Positions 19,778 through 29,198 of a DNA stretch of 64,000 nt are shown piece after piece (position 1 is the stretch's first letter; each line of letters begins with the position of its first letter). Source of the stretch: Desulfovibrio litoralis DSM 11393 (lineage in GTDB: Bacteria > Desulfobacterota > Desulfovibrionia > Desulfovibrionales > Desulfovibrionaceae); the NCBI RefSeq assembly GCF_900143255.1, contig NZ_FRDI01000004.1, forward strand, positions 35,143-99,142, read 5' to 3'. The notes beneath the pieces are model-generated. The model saw nothing but the letters and a program-made list of their open reading frames with translations. It made no database searches and was not told the DNA's origin. Position numbers and translations under genes: made by a program.

Positions 19778-20956
19778 ATGTCAATGTTTCAAAATACTTT
19801 TGGTGCTTCGTCTTCATTTTCTGATTCCTCACATTTTGTTGGAGTTAACAGTAAAGCAGTTTCGGCTTGGCGTTCTGATTATTACTTACTTGGAGTCGCT
19901 TTAACTTTACTCGGAATTGGCTTGATGATGGTTTTTTCTGCGAGTGGTATTCGAGCCGAATTGGTTTATTCCAATAAATATTATTTTTTTGAACGTCAGG
20001 CATTATTCGCCTTGGTGAGTCTTATCTTTATGATCATTGCTTGGCGTATGCCTCGCAGTATTTTGCATGGAGTACACTATTTTGGCTTGTTTATTTCTTT
20101 AGTATTGTTGCTATTAACGTTATCTCCATTTGGAGACGAGGCAAATGGTGCTCAACGTTGGATAGGCATAGGTAATTTTAAAGTTCAACCTATGGAATTT
20201 GTTAAAATTGCCATGGTGTTTTATTTAGCTTATTTTTTAGGTAGTAAACAAGATATTATCAAAACTTTTAGCCGTGGAATTATTCCTCCTTTTGCTATTA
20301 CCGGATTGTTTTGCGGCTTGTTGTTATTACAACCTGACTTCGGTGGTGCGGCGGTTTTGGCAATGTTATTGTTTTTTATGTGTTTAGCCGGCGGAACTCG
20401 CTTTATTTATTTATTTTTCTCGGCGATGCTTGCATTGGGCGGAGCGGCGATGTTGATTGTGAACTCGCCTTATAGAGCCAGACGTCTAATGTCTTTTGTT
20501 GACCCTTTTAAAGATGCCTCTGATTCGGGTTATCACGTAGTACAATCTCTTTATGCACTAGCTCTTGGCGGTTGGACGGGGCAAGGGATAGGAGCGGGTA
20601 AACAAAAATTATTTTATCTTCCTGAAGCTCATAACGACTTTATTGTTGCGGTATTAGGCGAAGAAATGGGTTTTGTAGGTATTTGTGTCGTATTTTTGTT
20701 GTTGGCAATATTTTTTTGGCGTGGTTTAAAGATTGCTGTTGCTCAAAAAGATGTGAGAGATAAGTTAGCGGCTTTTGGCTTAACTTTGATTGTTTCTATT
20801 TCCGCAGTTTTAAATATGGCTGTTATTATGAGTCTTGTACCGCCTAAAGGTGTTCCCATGCCGTTTTTAAGTTATGGTGGAAGTAGTTTGTTGTCTACAA
20901 TGTTATGTGTAGGTTTTTTATTAAATTATTCTCGTACGGCACGAGACGAAAGTTAA
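19778..20956 (+). CDS. ftsW: Septal peptidoglycan polymerase FtsW
   Basis: A 392-residue SEDS-family membrane protein with about ten helices. It polymerises glycan strands from lipid II and works with FtsI. Family motifs: NGAQRWIGIG (about residue 122), the loop Asp in LLQPDFGGAAVL (about 188), LPEAHNDFIVAVLGEE (about 283) and PFLSYGGSSL (about 365). A hydrophilic N-terminal tail of about 35 residues precedes the first helix. It shares a 2-bp junction with murD. Confidence 0.95.
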   Translation: MSMFQNTFGASSSFSDSSHFVGVNSKAVSAWRSDYYLLGVALTLLGIGLMMVFSASGIRAELVYSNKYYFFERQALFALVSLIFMIIAWRMPRSILHGVHYFGLFISLVLLLLTLSPFGDEANGAQRWIGIGNFKVQPMEFVKIAMVFYLAYFLGSKQDIIKTFSRGIIPPFAITGLFCGLLLLQPDFGGAAVLAMLLFFMCLAGGTRFIYLFFSAMLALGGAAMLIVNSPYRARRLMSFVDPFKDASDSGYHVVQSLYALALGGWTGQGIGAGKQKLFYLPEAHNDFIVAVLGEEMGFVGICVVFLLLAIFFWRGLKIAVAQKDVRDKLAAFGLTLIVSISAVLNMAVIMSLVPPKGVPMPFLSYGGSSLLSTMLCVGFLLNYSRTARDES

Positions 20957-21011
20957 CTAAGCGTAATTTTTTTATAAACGATCAGAAAGCTAAGAAAAAA
21001 AGAGTTATTTG

Positions 21012-22124
21012 ATGAACAATCCACAGTCTAAAAGTATAATTTTAACCAGCGGTGGAACCGGCGGACATATATTTCCTGCTTTGGCTGTGGCTGAAGAGTT
21101 AAAAAAAAGTAATCCTGATATACGCATTGTGTTTGTTGGCGGTCTTTATGGACCGGAGGCAAATTTAGTAAGTAAGGCGGGCTTTGAGTTTATTGGCTTG
21201 CCCGTTAAGGGCGTTTTAGGGCGAGGATTATCAGGGGTTAAGGCTCTATTTGCTTTATTTTTTCAATCACTGGCTTTTAAAAAAGAATTGAAAAAAATTA
21301 ATCCCTCTGTTATTGCCGGGTTTGGCGGATATGCGTCTATTCCTTCTTTGCTTGCCGGAGTTTTTTCGGGTGTGCCTGTGATAATTCATGAACAAAATAG
21401 TGTTCCGGGTTTATCTAATCGTTTGATGTCTCGTTTAGCAAAGAGGGTATGTCTATCTCTTCCTCAAGCTAAGGTTTATTTTAATGAAAAAAAATGCGTA
21501 GTTACGGGAAATCCCGTGCGTTCTGATATTTCAGGTTTATTTCATATAGATCGCAGTAATCCGCAAAGACGCTTGTTAGTATTGGGCGGAAGCCAAGGGG
21601 CAAGAGCTATTAATCTGGCACTTGTCAAAGCTTTGCCTGATTTAATAGCCACAGAGGTTAAAATAGTTCATCAAGCGGGAGCGAGCGGTTTGGAAGAAAC
21701 CAAACAAGCTTGTCTTAAACTTGGCTTACCATTGAGTGAGCTAGAAGAAAGCGGAAAGTATCATTTAACCGCTTTTATTGATAACATGGGTTCCTATTAT
21801 GAAAACAGTGATTTAGTTTTAAGTAGGGCGGGAGCAACCAGTATAGCCGAGCTTTGTGCGGCGGCTTTACCTTCTGTGCTTGTTCCTTTTCCTTTTGCCA
21901 CACACGACCATCAAACTGCCAATGCCAAGGCACTGTCGGATAATAACGCCGCTATTTTGTTGACACAAAAAGAATTGGAAGCAAACGACTTTGATTTGGC
22001 AAAATTTGTTTGTGTGTTGTTAAACAACCCTGCCAGATTGGCTGTTATGTCTGACTCTGTGAGACTTTGTGCCAAGCCTGATGCGGCTCGTATTTTAGTC
22101 GACGAGTTACTAAAATTGGCATAA
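21012..22124 (+). CDS. murG: Lipid II synthase MurG (N-acetylglucosaminyltransferase)
   Basis: A GT-B enzyme of 370 residues. It transfers GlcNAc from UDP-GlcNAc to lipid I on the cytoplasmic face. It shows the N-terminal TSGGTGGHIFPALA loop, the membrane-binding GVLGRGLSG region, the hinge GGSQGARAIN (about 194) and the donor-site SRAGATSIAELCA (about 273). I chose ATG 21012, since the TTG one codon earlier has no better upstream site; the ribosome site is weak. Confidence 0.96.
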   Translation: MNNPQSKSIILTSGGTGGHIFPALAVAEELKKSNPDIRIVFVGGLYGPEANLVSKAGFEFIGLPVKGVLGRGLSGVKALFALFFQSLAFKKELKKINPSVIAGFGGYASIPSLLAGVFSGVPVIIHEQNSVPGLSNRLMSRLAKRVCLSLPQAKVYFNEKKCVVTGNPVRSDISGLFHIDRSNPQRRLLVLGGSQGARAINLALVKALPDLIATEVKIVHQAGASGLEETKQACLKLGLPLSELEESGKYHLTAFIDNMGSYYENSDLVLSRAGATSIAELCAAALPSVLVPFPFATHDHQTANAKALSDNNAAILLTQKELEANDFDLAKFVCVLLNNPARLAVMSDSVRLCAKPDAARILVDELLKLA

Positions 22125-22160
22125 TTTTAATATTTTATAAAAACATTTGGAGCATTATTC

Positions 22161-23534
22161 ATGCAAAGTAAATTAAAACGCATACATATGGTAGGTATTG
22201 GAGGTTCGGGGATGAGCGGTATAGCCGAGGTTTTGTTAAATCTTGGTTATCAAGTGAGCGGTTCTGATTTAAGCGATTCTCCCGTTGTGCAACGTTTGCG
22301 TAGCCTTGGAGCAATCATACATCAAGGACACAGAGCGGAAAACGTTGGCGATGCACAAGTTTTAGTAAAATCAACGGCAGTACAAAAAGACAACCCTGAA
22401 GTTGAGCAAGCCAGAATAAACGCCATACCTATTATTCCAAGAGCCGAAATGCTTGCGGAATTGATGCGTTTAAGAACAGGAGTCGCTATAGCCGGAACAC
22501 ACGGAAAAACGACAACCACATCACTTACTGCGGCAATTTTTGATGCGTCTTGTACCGATGCAACCGTTATAATAGGCGGACGTTTAAATACTTATGGTGC
22601 AAACGCCAGACTTGGAACTGGTAAATATTTAATCGCCGAAGCTGATGAATCAGATGGTTCTTTTTTATGCTTGTTCTCTATTATGAACGTAATTACCAAT
22701 ATTGACTGTGATCATTTGGATTTTTATAAGAACCAAGAAGAAATTGATGCGGCTTTTATTGACTTTATGAATAAAGTACCTTTTTACGGGGTTAATGTTG
22801 TTTGTGGTGATGATGTTGGCGTACAAAGAATTTTGCCTTTTATTAAACGCCCGATTATTACTTACGGTTTTGCTCAAGACAATGATATAAGAGCAGAAAT
22901 TAAATCATGTAGCAGTAAGAGCATTTTTACCGTTTATGTGAAAGGTAAGTCGCTTGGAGAGTTTACCTTGACTCAACCCGGAAAACATAATGTTTTAAAT
23001 GCACTGGCGGCAATTGGAATAGCTTTGGAGGCCGGTTTGTCCGTTGAAGCCTGTAAGGAAGGGTTATCTCGTTTCTCAGGGGTTGGGCGACGCTTTGAAC
23101 TTAAAGGCGAGGCAAAGGGCGTACTTGTTGTTGACGATTATGGTCATCATCCGGCTGAAATCGCCGCAACTTTGGAGACGGCAAGACAATGTTATCCTGA
23201 TAAACGCTTGGTGGTTGCCTTTCAGCCCCACCGCTTTACTCGCACTCAAGCCTTGTTTGGTGCTTTTTGTACTTGTTTTAATAAGGTGGATAAACTTTTG
23301 TTAACAGAAATTTATCCCGCTTCTGAGGTTCCTATTCCGGGCGTTTCCGGTCAAAGCTTGGCTCATGGTATTCAGCAAGTCAGCAAGGTGGACGTTGAAT
23401 ATTATCAAAATTTTGATGAAATTGTCACAGCTTTGCCTCAGATACTTCAAGAAGGCGATTTGTTTATAACCATGGGTGCAGGTAGTATTTATACGGTAGG
23501 ACAACGCTTTTTGGCAGATGCTGAAACAAAATAA
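22161..23534 (+). CDS. murC: UDP-N-acetylmuramate--L-alanine ligase
   Basis: A 457-residue Mur ligase that performs the first amino-acid addition. It has the UDP-binding [14 protein letters not shown] (about residue 12), ATP loop [11 protein letters not shown] (about 112), [19 protein letters not shown] and the C-terminal [10 protein letters not shown] (about 328). A GGAG lies 8 nt before ATG 22161. After its stop there is a 225-bp AT-rich gap before murB with no gene that I can see, so murB may have its own promoter. Confidence 0.97.
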   Translation: MQSKLKRIHMVGIGGSGMSGIAEVLLNLGYQVSGSDLSDSPVVQRLRSLGAIIHQGHRAENVGDAQVLVKSTAVQKDNPEVEQARINAIPIIPRAEMLAELMRLRTGVAIAGTHGKTTTTSLTAAIFDASCTDATVIIGGRLNTYGANARLGTGKYLIAEADESDGSFLCLFSIMNVITNIDCDHLDFYKNQEEIDAAFIDFMNKVPFYGVNVVCGDDVGVQRILPFIKRPIITYGFAQDNDIRAEIKSCSSKSIFTVYVKGKSLGEFTLTQPGKHNVLNALAAIGIALEAGLSVEACKEGLSRFSGVGRRFELKGEAKGVLVVDDYGHHPAEIAATLETARQCYPDKRLVVAFQPHRFTRTQALFGAFCTCFNKVDKLLLTEIYPASEVPIPGVSGQSLAHGIQQVSKVDVEYYQNFDEIVTALPQILQEGDLFITMGAGSIYTVGQRFLADAETK

Positions 23535-23759
23535 GTTTTTATTATTGTCGATAAAAGATAGGTTTGAACAGAAAATGTTTTAAGAAACAGCGTGTTATAA
23601 TAAAAGTAATTTTTTTTTAAAATTTAGTAAATATTTGATGAAAAAATTTCAATTTAGAGTTAGTGTATACTTATTCTAAAGTTTTTTGAATTGAAAAATT
23701 AATTGACTTCTTATTATGTTTTTAGTTTTTTATAATATTTTTAGTTTTTTGTTGAAATT

Positions 23760-24674
23760 ATGTGTGCAATAGAAATAAATCATGAACCATTAATGTCAAA
23801 ACTGACCAGTTTAAAACTCGGCGGTCGAGCTATCGCCGAACTTGTTTTAACTGATGAGAATGACGTTTTTTTGTTGCCTGATTTAGTTAAAAAGTTTGGC
23901 GTGGAAGTTAAAGCAATCGGACGCGGTACCAATATTTTATGTAGAGATTCAAAACAGCTTTTACCCTTTGTTCTGTTAAGGTCTAACTTTAATACTGTTC
24001 CGTTTATTTTAAAAAACAACGAAAGTGAACAAGGGGACAATATAGCTTTTGTTAAAGTCTCTGCTTCGTGTAAGCTTCCGGTCTTATTAAGTTTTTTTGC
24101 TAGAAACAACTTGAGTGGGCTTGAGGGATTAGCCGGAGTTCCGGGGAATGTTGGCGGAGCTGTGGCGATGAATGCCGGTTCGTACGGCGATGAAATTGCC
24201 AAATGTTTACATAGTGTAATGATATTCAGCTTTGAAAGAGGCTTGGAAGTTTTGGAAAAGGCTGATTTTGAGTGTTCTTATAGAAGTTTTAAAATCAAGC
24301 AAAATATTAATAAACAATTTTTTATGATTTTAAATGCTGTTTTTAAAATGAATATTTCAGATAAAAACAGTATAACCGCTAAGATGCAAGAATGTCTTTT
24401 GAAAAAACATCAAACCCAACCAGTAAAAGCGAATAGTGCCGGTTGTCTTTTTAAAAACCCTGTTTTAAATAGTGCCGGAAAATTGCTTGATGAAGCCGGT
24501 TTTAGAGGAAAAGAGCTTGGCGGAATGGCGTTTTCCGAATTACATGCAAACTTTTTGATTAATAAAGGAGAAGGAACAAGCGAACAGGCTTTTGAGCTTA
24601 TTGGCTTAGCCAAAGATGAAATTAAAAAAAGATACAATATTGAACTTGAGACAGAGGTCAAAATTTTTCCATGA
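23760..24674 (+). CDS. murB: UDP-N-acetylenolpyruvoylglucosamine reductase
   Basis: A 304-residue FAD enzyme of the shorter (type II) MurB class. It reduces enolpyruvyl-UDP-GlcNAc to UDP-MurNAc with NADPH. Motifs: the start LTSLKLGGRA, the FAD-binding GRGTNIL (about 59), GLAGVPGNVGGAVAMNAGSYG (split here for length: GLAGVPGNVGG then AVAMNAGSYG, about 121-141), SYRSFK, and the active-site Ser in SAGCLFKNP (about 222). Its last codons overlap ftsQ by 4 bp (ATGA). Confidence 0.96.
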   Translation: MCAIEINHEPLMSKLTSLKLGGRAIAELVLTDENDVFLLPDLVKKFGVEVKAIGRGTNILCRDSKQLLPFVLLRSNFNTVPFILKNNESEQGDNIAFVKVSASCKLPVLLSFFARNNLSGLEGLAGVPGNVGGAVAMNAGSYGDEIAKCLHSVMIFSFERGLEVLEKADFECSYRSFKIKQNINKQFFMILNAVFKMNISDKNSITAKMQECLLKKHQTQPVKANSAGCLFKNPVLNSAGKLLDEAGFRGKELGGMAFSELHANFLINKGEGTSEQAFELIGLAKDEIKKRYNIELETEVKIFP

Positions 24675-25522
24675 CCAGAAAAAATAAATCAAAAATCGAC
24701 TCAAAAAAAATTTTTTCTCGCGGGGGAAACACTCGCGTAGTAAAATATACAAACAATAGAGAAAGTTTTGTTAATTTTTCTTCGGTGAAAAATTCTTTTG
24801 GGTCTTTGTTTCGCATCGGCACTTTTTTTTCTATTAGCTTGTTATTATTAATCATACTTAGTTTTGGCTTGATTTTTTCTTATAATTATATTACTTCTTG
24901 TAGATATTTTTCAATTAAAGAAATAATTATTTCAGGAAATTTACGTTTAGACTCTAGAGAAATTCTAGAAACATGCCGAATAAGTAATGGAGGGAACTTG
25001 TTAGCAATAAATCTTGATGAAACAAAAGGTTTGTTGACTAAAAATCCTTGGGTTAAAGAGGCTTCTGTTCAACGGATTTTGCCAGATACTTTATCAATCA
25101 AAGTAGAAGAAAAAAAACCCGCTTTTTGGATAGAAGATCAGAGCGTTTTATATTACGCCGATATAAACGGTAATAAAATCGCTCCGGTTTCCAAAGAACA
25201 GTTTACGTCTTTTCCTACCTTGGTTATCGAACCTGGGGCGGAAGTTTTAAAAAACAAATTGCCTGATATTGTTCATTCTTTAGCAAATGCTTCATTGCCG
25301 ATTAATATGTCGGAAGTATCTTGGATACGTCTTAGTCTTGGAAACGGTGTTGAGTTGGCTTTAGAAAGTATAGATCTTAAAATTAGTATTTATTACGACA
25401 ACTGGGCTGAAAATCTTAATAATTTGGCACTGGCATTAAGAGATATGGCTGCTAGGGGTGAGTTGAAAAATATTTATGATATTAGGTCTCAAAGCAATAA
25501 CGTTTGGGCAACAAAAAAATAG
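24671..25522 (+). CDS. ftsQ: Division protein FtsQ
   Basis: A 283-residue bitopic protein. A basic cytoplasmic region of about 45 residues leads to one membrane helix (about 46-72), then a POTRA domain (YFSIKEIIISGNLRLDS, about 79) and the FtsQ beta domain (NPWVKEASVQRILPDTL; ending near LKNIYDIRSQSNNVWATKK). FtsQ recruits FtsB/FtsL and the later septal proteins. Overlap with murB gives coupled translation. The divergent sequence is normal for FtsQ; order and domain layout make the call firm. Confidence 0.92.
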   Translation: MTRKNKSKIDSKKIFSRGGNTRVVKYTNNRESFVNFSSVKNSFGSLFRIGTFFSISLLLLIILSFGLIFSYNYITSCRYFSIKEIIISGNLRLDSREILETCRISNGGNLLAINLDETKGLLTKNPWVKEASVQRILPDTLSIKVEEKKPAFWIEDQSVLYYADINGNKIAPVSKEQFTSFPTLVIEPGAEVLKNKLPDIVHSLANASLPINMSEVSWIRLSLGNGVELALESIDLKISIYYDNWAENLNNLALALRDMAARGELKNIYDIRSQSNNVWATKK

Positions 25523-25588
25523 ATAAGTTAAATTTTTATATTGGTTTATTGAGTTACAAAGCATAATTTTATTGAAGAGGTGTTTGGA

Positions 25589-26815
25589 ATGGCTAGGTCA
25601 GATTTAATAGTAGGGCTTGATATAGGCACAACAAAAATTTGTGCTGTTGTCGGTGAAACCACCCCTGATGGAGTGGATATTGTCGGCATAGGCACCAGTC
25701 CTTCGACCGGCTTAAGAAAAGGTGTTGTTGTTAATATAGAACAAACCGTTCAGTCCATTCAAAAAGCCTTGGAAGAAGCAGAGCTTATGGCGGGTTGCGA
25801 AATTCGCACTGTTTATGCCGGAATAGCAGGTAGTCATATTAAAGGCTTTAATAGCCACGGCGTTATTGCGGTTAAAGGCGGAGAAGTAACTCAAAAAGAT
25901 ATGGAAAGAGCAATGGACGCTGCTCGTGCAATTGCCATTCCGCTTGATCGTGAAGTTATTCATACCTTACCACAAGAATTTATTGTTGATGATCAACGAG
26001 GCATTGCAGACCCTTTAAATATGTCCGGGGTAAGACTTGAAGTTAAAGTGCATATAGTTACCGGTGCGGTAACTAGCGTTCAAAATATTTTAAGATCATG
26101 CCATCGCAGCGGTCTTGATGTGGGTGATATTGTGCTTGAGGCGTTAGCGTCTTCTAAAGCAGTTTTAAACAATGAAGAACGTGAGCTTGGGGTTGCTCTT
26201 GTTGATTTGGGTGGTGGAACTACCGATATTGCGATTTTTGCAAATGATTCGATAAAATACACCGGTGTGCTTGCTTTGGGTGGACAAAACTTAACTAATG
26301 ACATAGCGTTTGGTCTTAGAACACCTATGCAATCAGCAGAAAGTATTAAGGTTAAATATGGTTGTGCCATGGTTGATCTTGTACATAGCGATGAGCTTAT
26401 CGAAGTTCCAAGCGTTGGTGGGCGTGAGCCAAGACGATTGTCTCGTACTCTTTTGGCGGAAATTTGTGAACCAAGAATGGAAGAAATTTTATCTTTGGTG
26501 GATCAAGAGCTTGTACGCTCTGGTTTTAAAAGTCATATTGGTGCCGGTGTTGTTTTAACCGGTGGAACAGCTTTAATTGATGGTTGTCAGGAACTTGGAG
26601 AACAAATTTTTAACCTTCCTACTCGTATCGGCTACCCGCGTGATGTTGGTGGTTTGAAAGATGTAGTAAATAGTCCTAAATATGCTACTGCGGTTGGTCT
26701 TTTACGGTTTGGAGCCGAAAAAGAAGGGTTTGATCAAAAATTTCGTATTCGAGACGGAAACGGTTTTAATAAGGTTTTATCTCGAATGAAAAAATGGTTT
26801 TCAGATATTTCATAA
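25589..26815 (+). CDS. ftsA: Cell division protein FtsA
   Basis: A 408-residue actin-fold ATPase that ties FtsZ to the membrane. Signatures: VGLDIGTTKICAVVGE at the N terminus, the SHS2-type 1C subdomain (about 85-165), phosphate-2 VDLGGGTTDIAIF (about 210), and GVVLTGGTALIDG (about 327). A C-terminal amphipathic segment, RMKKWFSDIS, follows a linker and should be the membrane-targeting helix. GAAGAGG (25574-25580) is spaced 8 nt from ATG 25589, which favours that start over the GTG at 25580 that overlaps it. Confidence 0.96.
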   Translation: MARSDLIVGLDIGTTKICAVVGETTPDGVDIVGIGTSPSTGLRKGVVVNIEQTVQSIQKALEEAELMAGCEIRTVYAGIAGSHIKGFNSHGVIAVKGGEVTQKDMERAMDAARAIAIPLDREVIHTLPQEFIVDDQRGIADPLNMSGVRLEVKVHIVTGAVTSVQNILRSCHRSGLDVGDIVLEALASSKAVLNNEERELGVALVDLGGGTTDIAIFANDSIKYTGVLALGGQNLTNDIAFGLRTPMQSAESIKVKYGCAMVDLVHSDELIEVPSVGGREPRRLSRTLLAEICEPRMEEILSLVDQELVRSGFKSHIGAGVVLTGGTALIDGCQELGEQIFNLPTRIGYPRDVGGLKDVVNSPKYATAVGLLRFGAEKEGFDQKFRIRDGNGFNKVLSRMKKWFSDIS

Positions 26816-26868
26816 GTAGTTAAAACTTCGGGGAGTGGTTTGGCTACATAATTAATAGGAGAGGCTCA

Positions 26869-28215
26869 ATGTTAATTACAGATATTTATGCAGATCCACC
26901 TGCTAAGATTAAAGTTATAGGTGTTGGTGGTGCCGGTGGAAACGCCGTTAACAACATGATTATGTCAAATTTAAGTGGCGTAACCTTTATTGCTGCTAAT
27001 ACTGATGTTCAGGCTTTAGGCGTTTCACAAGCAAGTATTAAGATTCAACTTGGTGAAAAATTGACCAAAGGTCTTGGTGCCGGAGCGATTCCTCAAGTTG
27101 GTTGTGATGCTGCTTTAGAAAGCTTAGATCAAATTAAAGCTGCTATTGGTGATGCTGACTTGGTTTTTGTTACCGCCGGAATGGGCGGTGGAACAGGTAC
27201 CGGGGCTGCTCCCGTAATTGCGAAAGCCGCTAAAGAAATGGGTGCTTTAACCGTAGGTGTTGTTACCAAGCCATTTTCTTTTGAAGGAAAACGTCGCCTT
27301 AATTCGGCGGTTAACGGTATAGCCGATTTTCGTCAACATGTTGACTCTATCATTACAATTCCAAACGATCGCTTAGTTCAGCTTGCACATAAAAAAGCAA
27401 CCTTTGCAGAAATGTTAAGAAAGGCAGACGAAGTTTTATATCATGCGGTAAAAGGTATTTCAGACGTTATTATTGTTCCGGGTTTAATTAACCTTGACTT
27501 TAACGACGTAAAAACCGTTATGAGTGAATCAGGTCTTGCAATGATGGGTTCAGGCCTTGCATCAGGAGAGGGTAGAGGGCGTGAAGCTGCTATGCGTGCG
27601 ATTACCAGCCCATTACTTGAAGATGTTTCAATAGACGGAGCCAGAGGGGTTTTAATTAACCTTACAAGTAGTTCTGATGTTGGAATGGAAGAAGTCGCCG
27701 AAGCCTCAAACGTTATTCAAGAAGCAGCTCATGAAGATGCCAATATTATTTTTGGTACTGCTCTTGATGATGAAATGGGTGATGCTATAAGAGTTACGGT
27801 TATTGCTACCGGTTTAAGCAATTCTGCTTTTGAAGCTGTTTCCGCTAAGGCGGCAAGCATTCAAAATACGGTTGTTTCTCCGATGAATCCTAACCCGACT
27901 ACTAGAATTAATCCAACACATAATCAGCATAATAATGCCGGTTATCAACAACAAAATACTTACAACCAACAACAAGGTTATAATAGAAGCCCTTCCCCTG
28001 TTGAAACTCACCTTGGAGCAGGTTATTCTTACGATCCTTCAAGAAAACAACATTTTCTTGGAAACTTATCGGAAGAAGAACGCAATCAGCCTAGCTTTTT
28101 GCGTAACCCCGTAAATAAAAATTCGGCGGTACATACTCCCGGAGATATAAGCTTTAGCTTTGATGACGACGATACTTACGGAACTCCTTCTTTTATGCGT
28201 AAGCAGGCTAACTAA
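26869..28215 (+). CDS. ftsZ: Tubulin-like division GTPase FtsZ
   Basis: A 448-residue protein that polymerises into the division ring. The GTP-binding tubulin signature [12 protein letters not shown] is at about residue 105, with the T7 loop [11 protein letters not shown] at about 205. The globular core ends near 325. A flexible linker rich in Asn, Gln and Pro follows (about 330-430), then the conserved tail [11 protein letters not shown] that binds FtsA. AGGAGAGG precedes ATG 26869 by 6-8 nt, a strong site suited to a highly made protein. It is the last gene of the cluster; two hairpins follow. Confidence 0.98.
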   Translation: MLITDIYADPPAKIKVIGVGGAGGNAVNNMIMSNLSGVTFIAANTDVQALGVSQASIKIQLGEKLTKGLGAGAIPQVGCDAALESLDQIKAAIGDADLVFVTAGMGGGTGTGAAPVIAKAAKEMGALTVGVVTKPFSFEGKRRLNSAVNGIADFRQHVDSIITIPNDRLVQLAHKKATFAEMLRKADEVLYHAVKGISDVIIVPGLINLDFNDVKTVMSESGLAMMGSGLASGEGRGREAAMRAITSPLLEDVSIDGARGVLINLTSSSDVGMEEVAEASNVIQEAAHEDANIIFGTALDDEMGDAIRVTVIATGLSNSAFEAVSAKAASIQNTVVSPMNPNPTTRINPTHNQHNNAGYQQQNTYNQQQGYNRSPSPVETHLGAGYSYDPSRKQHFLGNLSEEERNQPSFLRNPVNKNSAVHTPGDISFSFDDDDTYGTPSFMRKQAN

Positions 28216-28311
28216 TTTAATTAGCTATTTCATATAAACTACTTGTAATATTTTGTAGGTAGTTGACAGCTATCCCTTTTTAGAAGCCTCAAGGGATTTA
28301 GTCTGTTGTTT

Positions 28312-28350
28312 AAGAGTCGCCGGTCCCCGCCGGTGGCTCTTAGTTTTTTA
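28312..28350 (+). terminator. Strong intrinsic terminator of the cell-division cluster
   Basis: A stem of about 13 bp pairs AAGAGTCGCCGG (28312-28323) with CCGGTGGCTCTT (28330-28341), allowing G-T wobbles, followed by a run of six T. It lies about 97 bp beyond the ftsZ stop. Confidence 0.85.
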
Positions 28351-28358
28351 CAAAAAAT

Positions 28359-28401
28359 AGACCGTTACAAATGTATTATTTAGCATGGTAACGGTCTTTT
28401 C
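28359..28401 (+). terminator. Second hairpin terminator after ftsZ
   Basis: A perfect 10-bp stem, AGACCGTTAC (28359-28368) with GTAACGGTCT (28388-28397), with a 19-nt loop and T residues on the right. It would back up the terminator just before it; the A-rich left side could allow weak use on the other strand. Confidence 0.6.
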
Positions 28402-28407
28402 TGTTTA

Positions 28408-28524
28408 AGACTATTGCAAAACTGCGTTTTACGTTCTTTTATCATCGAGTTATGCTCTGTATACACACAGCATAAAACGCCTTAAGACACAAAAAACACT
28501 ATGAGACTATTGTTACATAGTGAT
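28408..28524. mobile_element. MITE-like inverted-repeat element, copy 2 (shortened)
   Basis: The left 95 bp match copy 1: AGACTATTGCAAAAC start, then a hairpin near ATGCTCTGTA with flanking GCATAAAACG. The central and right parts are deleted; it closes with a degenerate CTATTGTTACATAGT. It sits directly after the ftsZ terminators and ends 13 bp from the 3' end of the small gene at 28537. Confidence 0.55.
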
Positions 28525-28536
28525 TATTTAATTTGC

Positions 28537-28755
28537 TTATTGTGGGCGTGAGGTGCTTGGATAAAGGTTTAAGCCTGTTTCGTTGGCGATTAGCATGGCT
28601 TCTGTCAAAAACATTAAGTCAGTCCACATATGTTCGTTTAAAGCGGGGTTATTGGCTATTGTTTCTAAATCAATAGTACAACCGGAACGTTGAAAGGACA
28701 TTTGATCAACAGATTCGGGACCAAGTAATGGAAAAGGAAACTTGCTATGCAACAT
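28537..28755 (-). CDS. Small conserved-looking protein of unknown function
   Basis: A 72-residue soluble acidic protein with no membrane segment, recognised domain or signal peptide. The start is well supported: GGAG lies 9 nt before the ATG on the minus strand. It includes one Cys (SGCTIDLETI) and an acidic, Asn-rich middle. The gene is alone between the end of the division cluster and the short-chain dehydrogenase region. I do not recognise a family. Ribosome site and normal codon use argue that it is real. Confidence 0.55.
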   Translation of the reverse strand: MLHSKFPFPLLGPESVDQMSFQRSGCTIDLETIANNPALNEHMWTDLMFLTEAMLIANETGLNLYPSTSRPQ

Positions 28756-28900
28756 AAAGAAAAACTCCGGTAATTATTATAAAAAATTCTTACCGAAGTT
28801 ATAGCAAATTATAAACCAAGTTAATAAAATCAGATAGTTATATTTATTTTGAATCTCTTTGCCCGTTGAATGACAAAATTACGGCAGTTTTTTCCTTTTT

Positions 28901-29194
28901 TTCTATGTAAAATATATTTATTTTGACACATAGGGGATATGGCTAATTTTGGGACTAGATAGGGTTACAAACTTAAAAAAGAATGTAGGTTCTTTAATAA
29001 AAGTAAAAAACAAGTATAAAAAAGCTACATGCTTTTCTGAGGCAAAAAAGTGTTTATTTTTAAAGTGCGTTAGCCAAGATTTAACAGCTACAAATACTGC
29101 TATTTTTTGTCGCCTTTAAAACGTACAATGGGAATGCGTTTTCTGTGCAGACTTTTCTATGGAAAAGATATTTATTTTGACACATAGGGGATAT
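28901..29194. repeat. Pair of 40-bp direct repeats from a tandem duplication
   Basis: The sequences 28901-28940 and 29155-29194 match at nearly all of 40 positions (shared core TTGACACATAGGGGATAT) and are 254 bp apart. The right copy begins 4 bp from the stop of the dehydrogenase gene. Together with the gene fragment at 29085-29154, they show that the gene's 3' end plus its downstream flank was duplicated and then decayed. The rest of the 28756-29198 gap shows no gene. Confidence 0.7.
29085..29154 (-). pseudogene. Decayed fragment of the neighbouring short-chain dehydrogenase gene
   Basis: The 26 bp at 29106-29131 are identical to 29364-29389 inside the intact gene, with weaker likeness on each side. 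Read on the minus strand, the fragment gives IPIVRFKGDKK then a stop, against FSIVRFKGDKEK in the intact protein. The 258-bp shift matches the 254-bp spacing of the flanking direct repeats. It is too short and broken to be functional. Confidence 0.65.
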
Positions 29195-29198
29195 AAAA

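Noticed and set aside
23780..24202. 140-codon minus-strand frame inside murB
   Set aside because: It lies wholly within a well-supported gene and is a mirror of its codon pattern; it has no ribosome site or domain.
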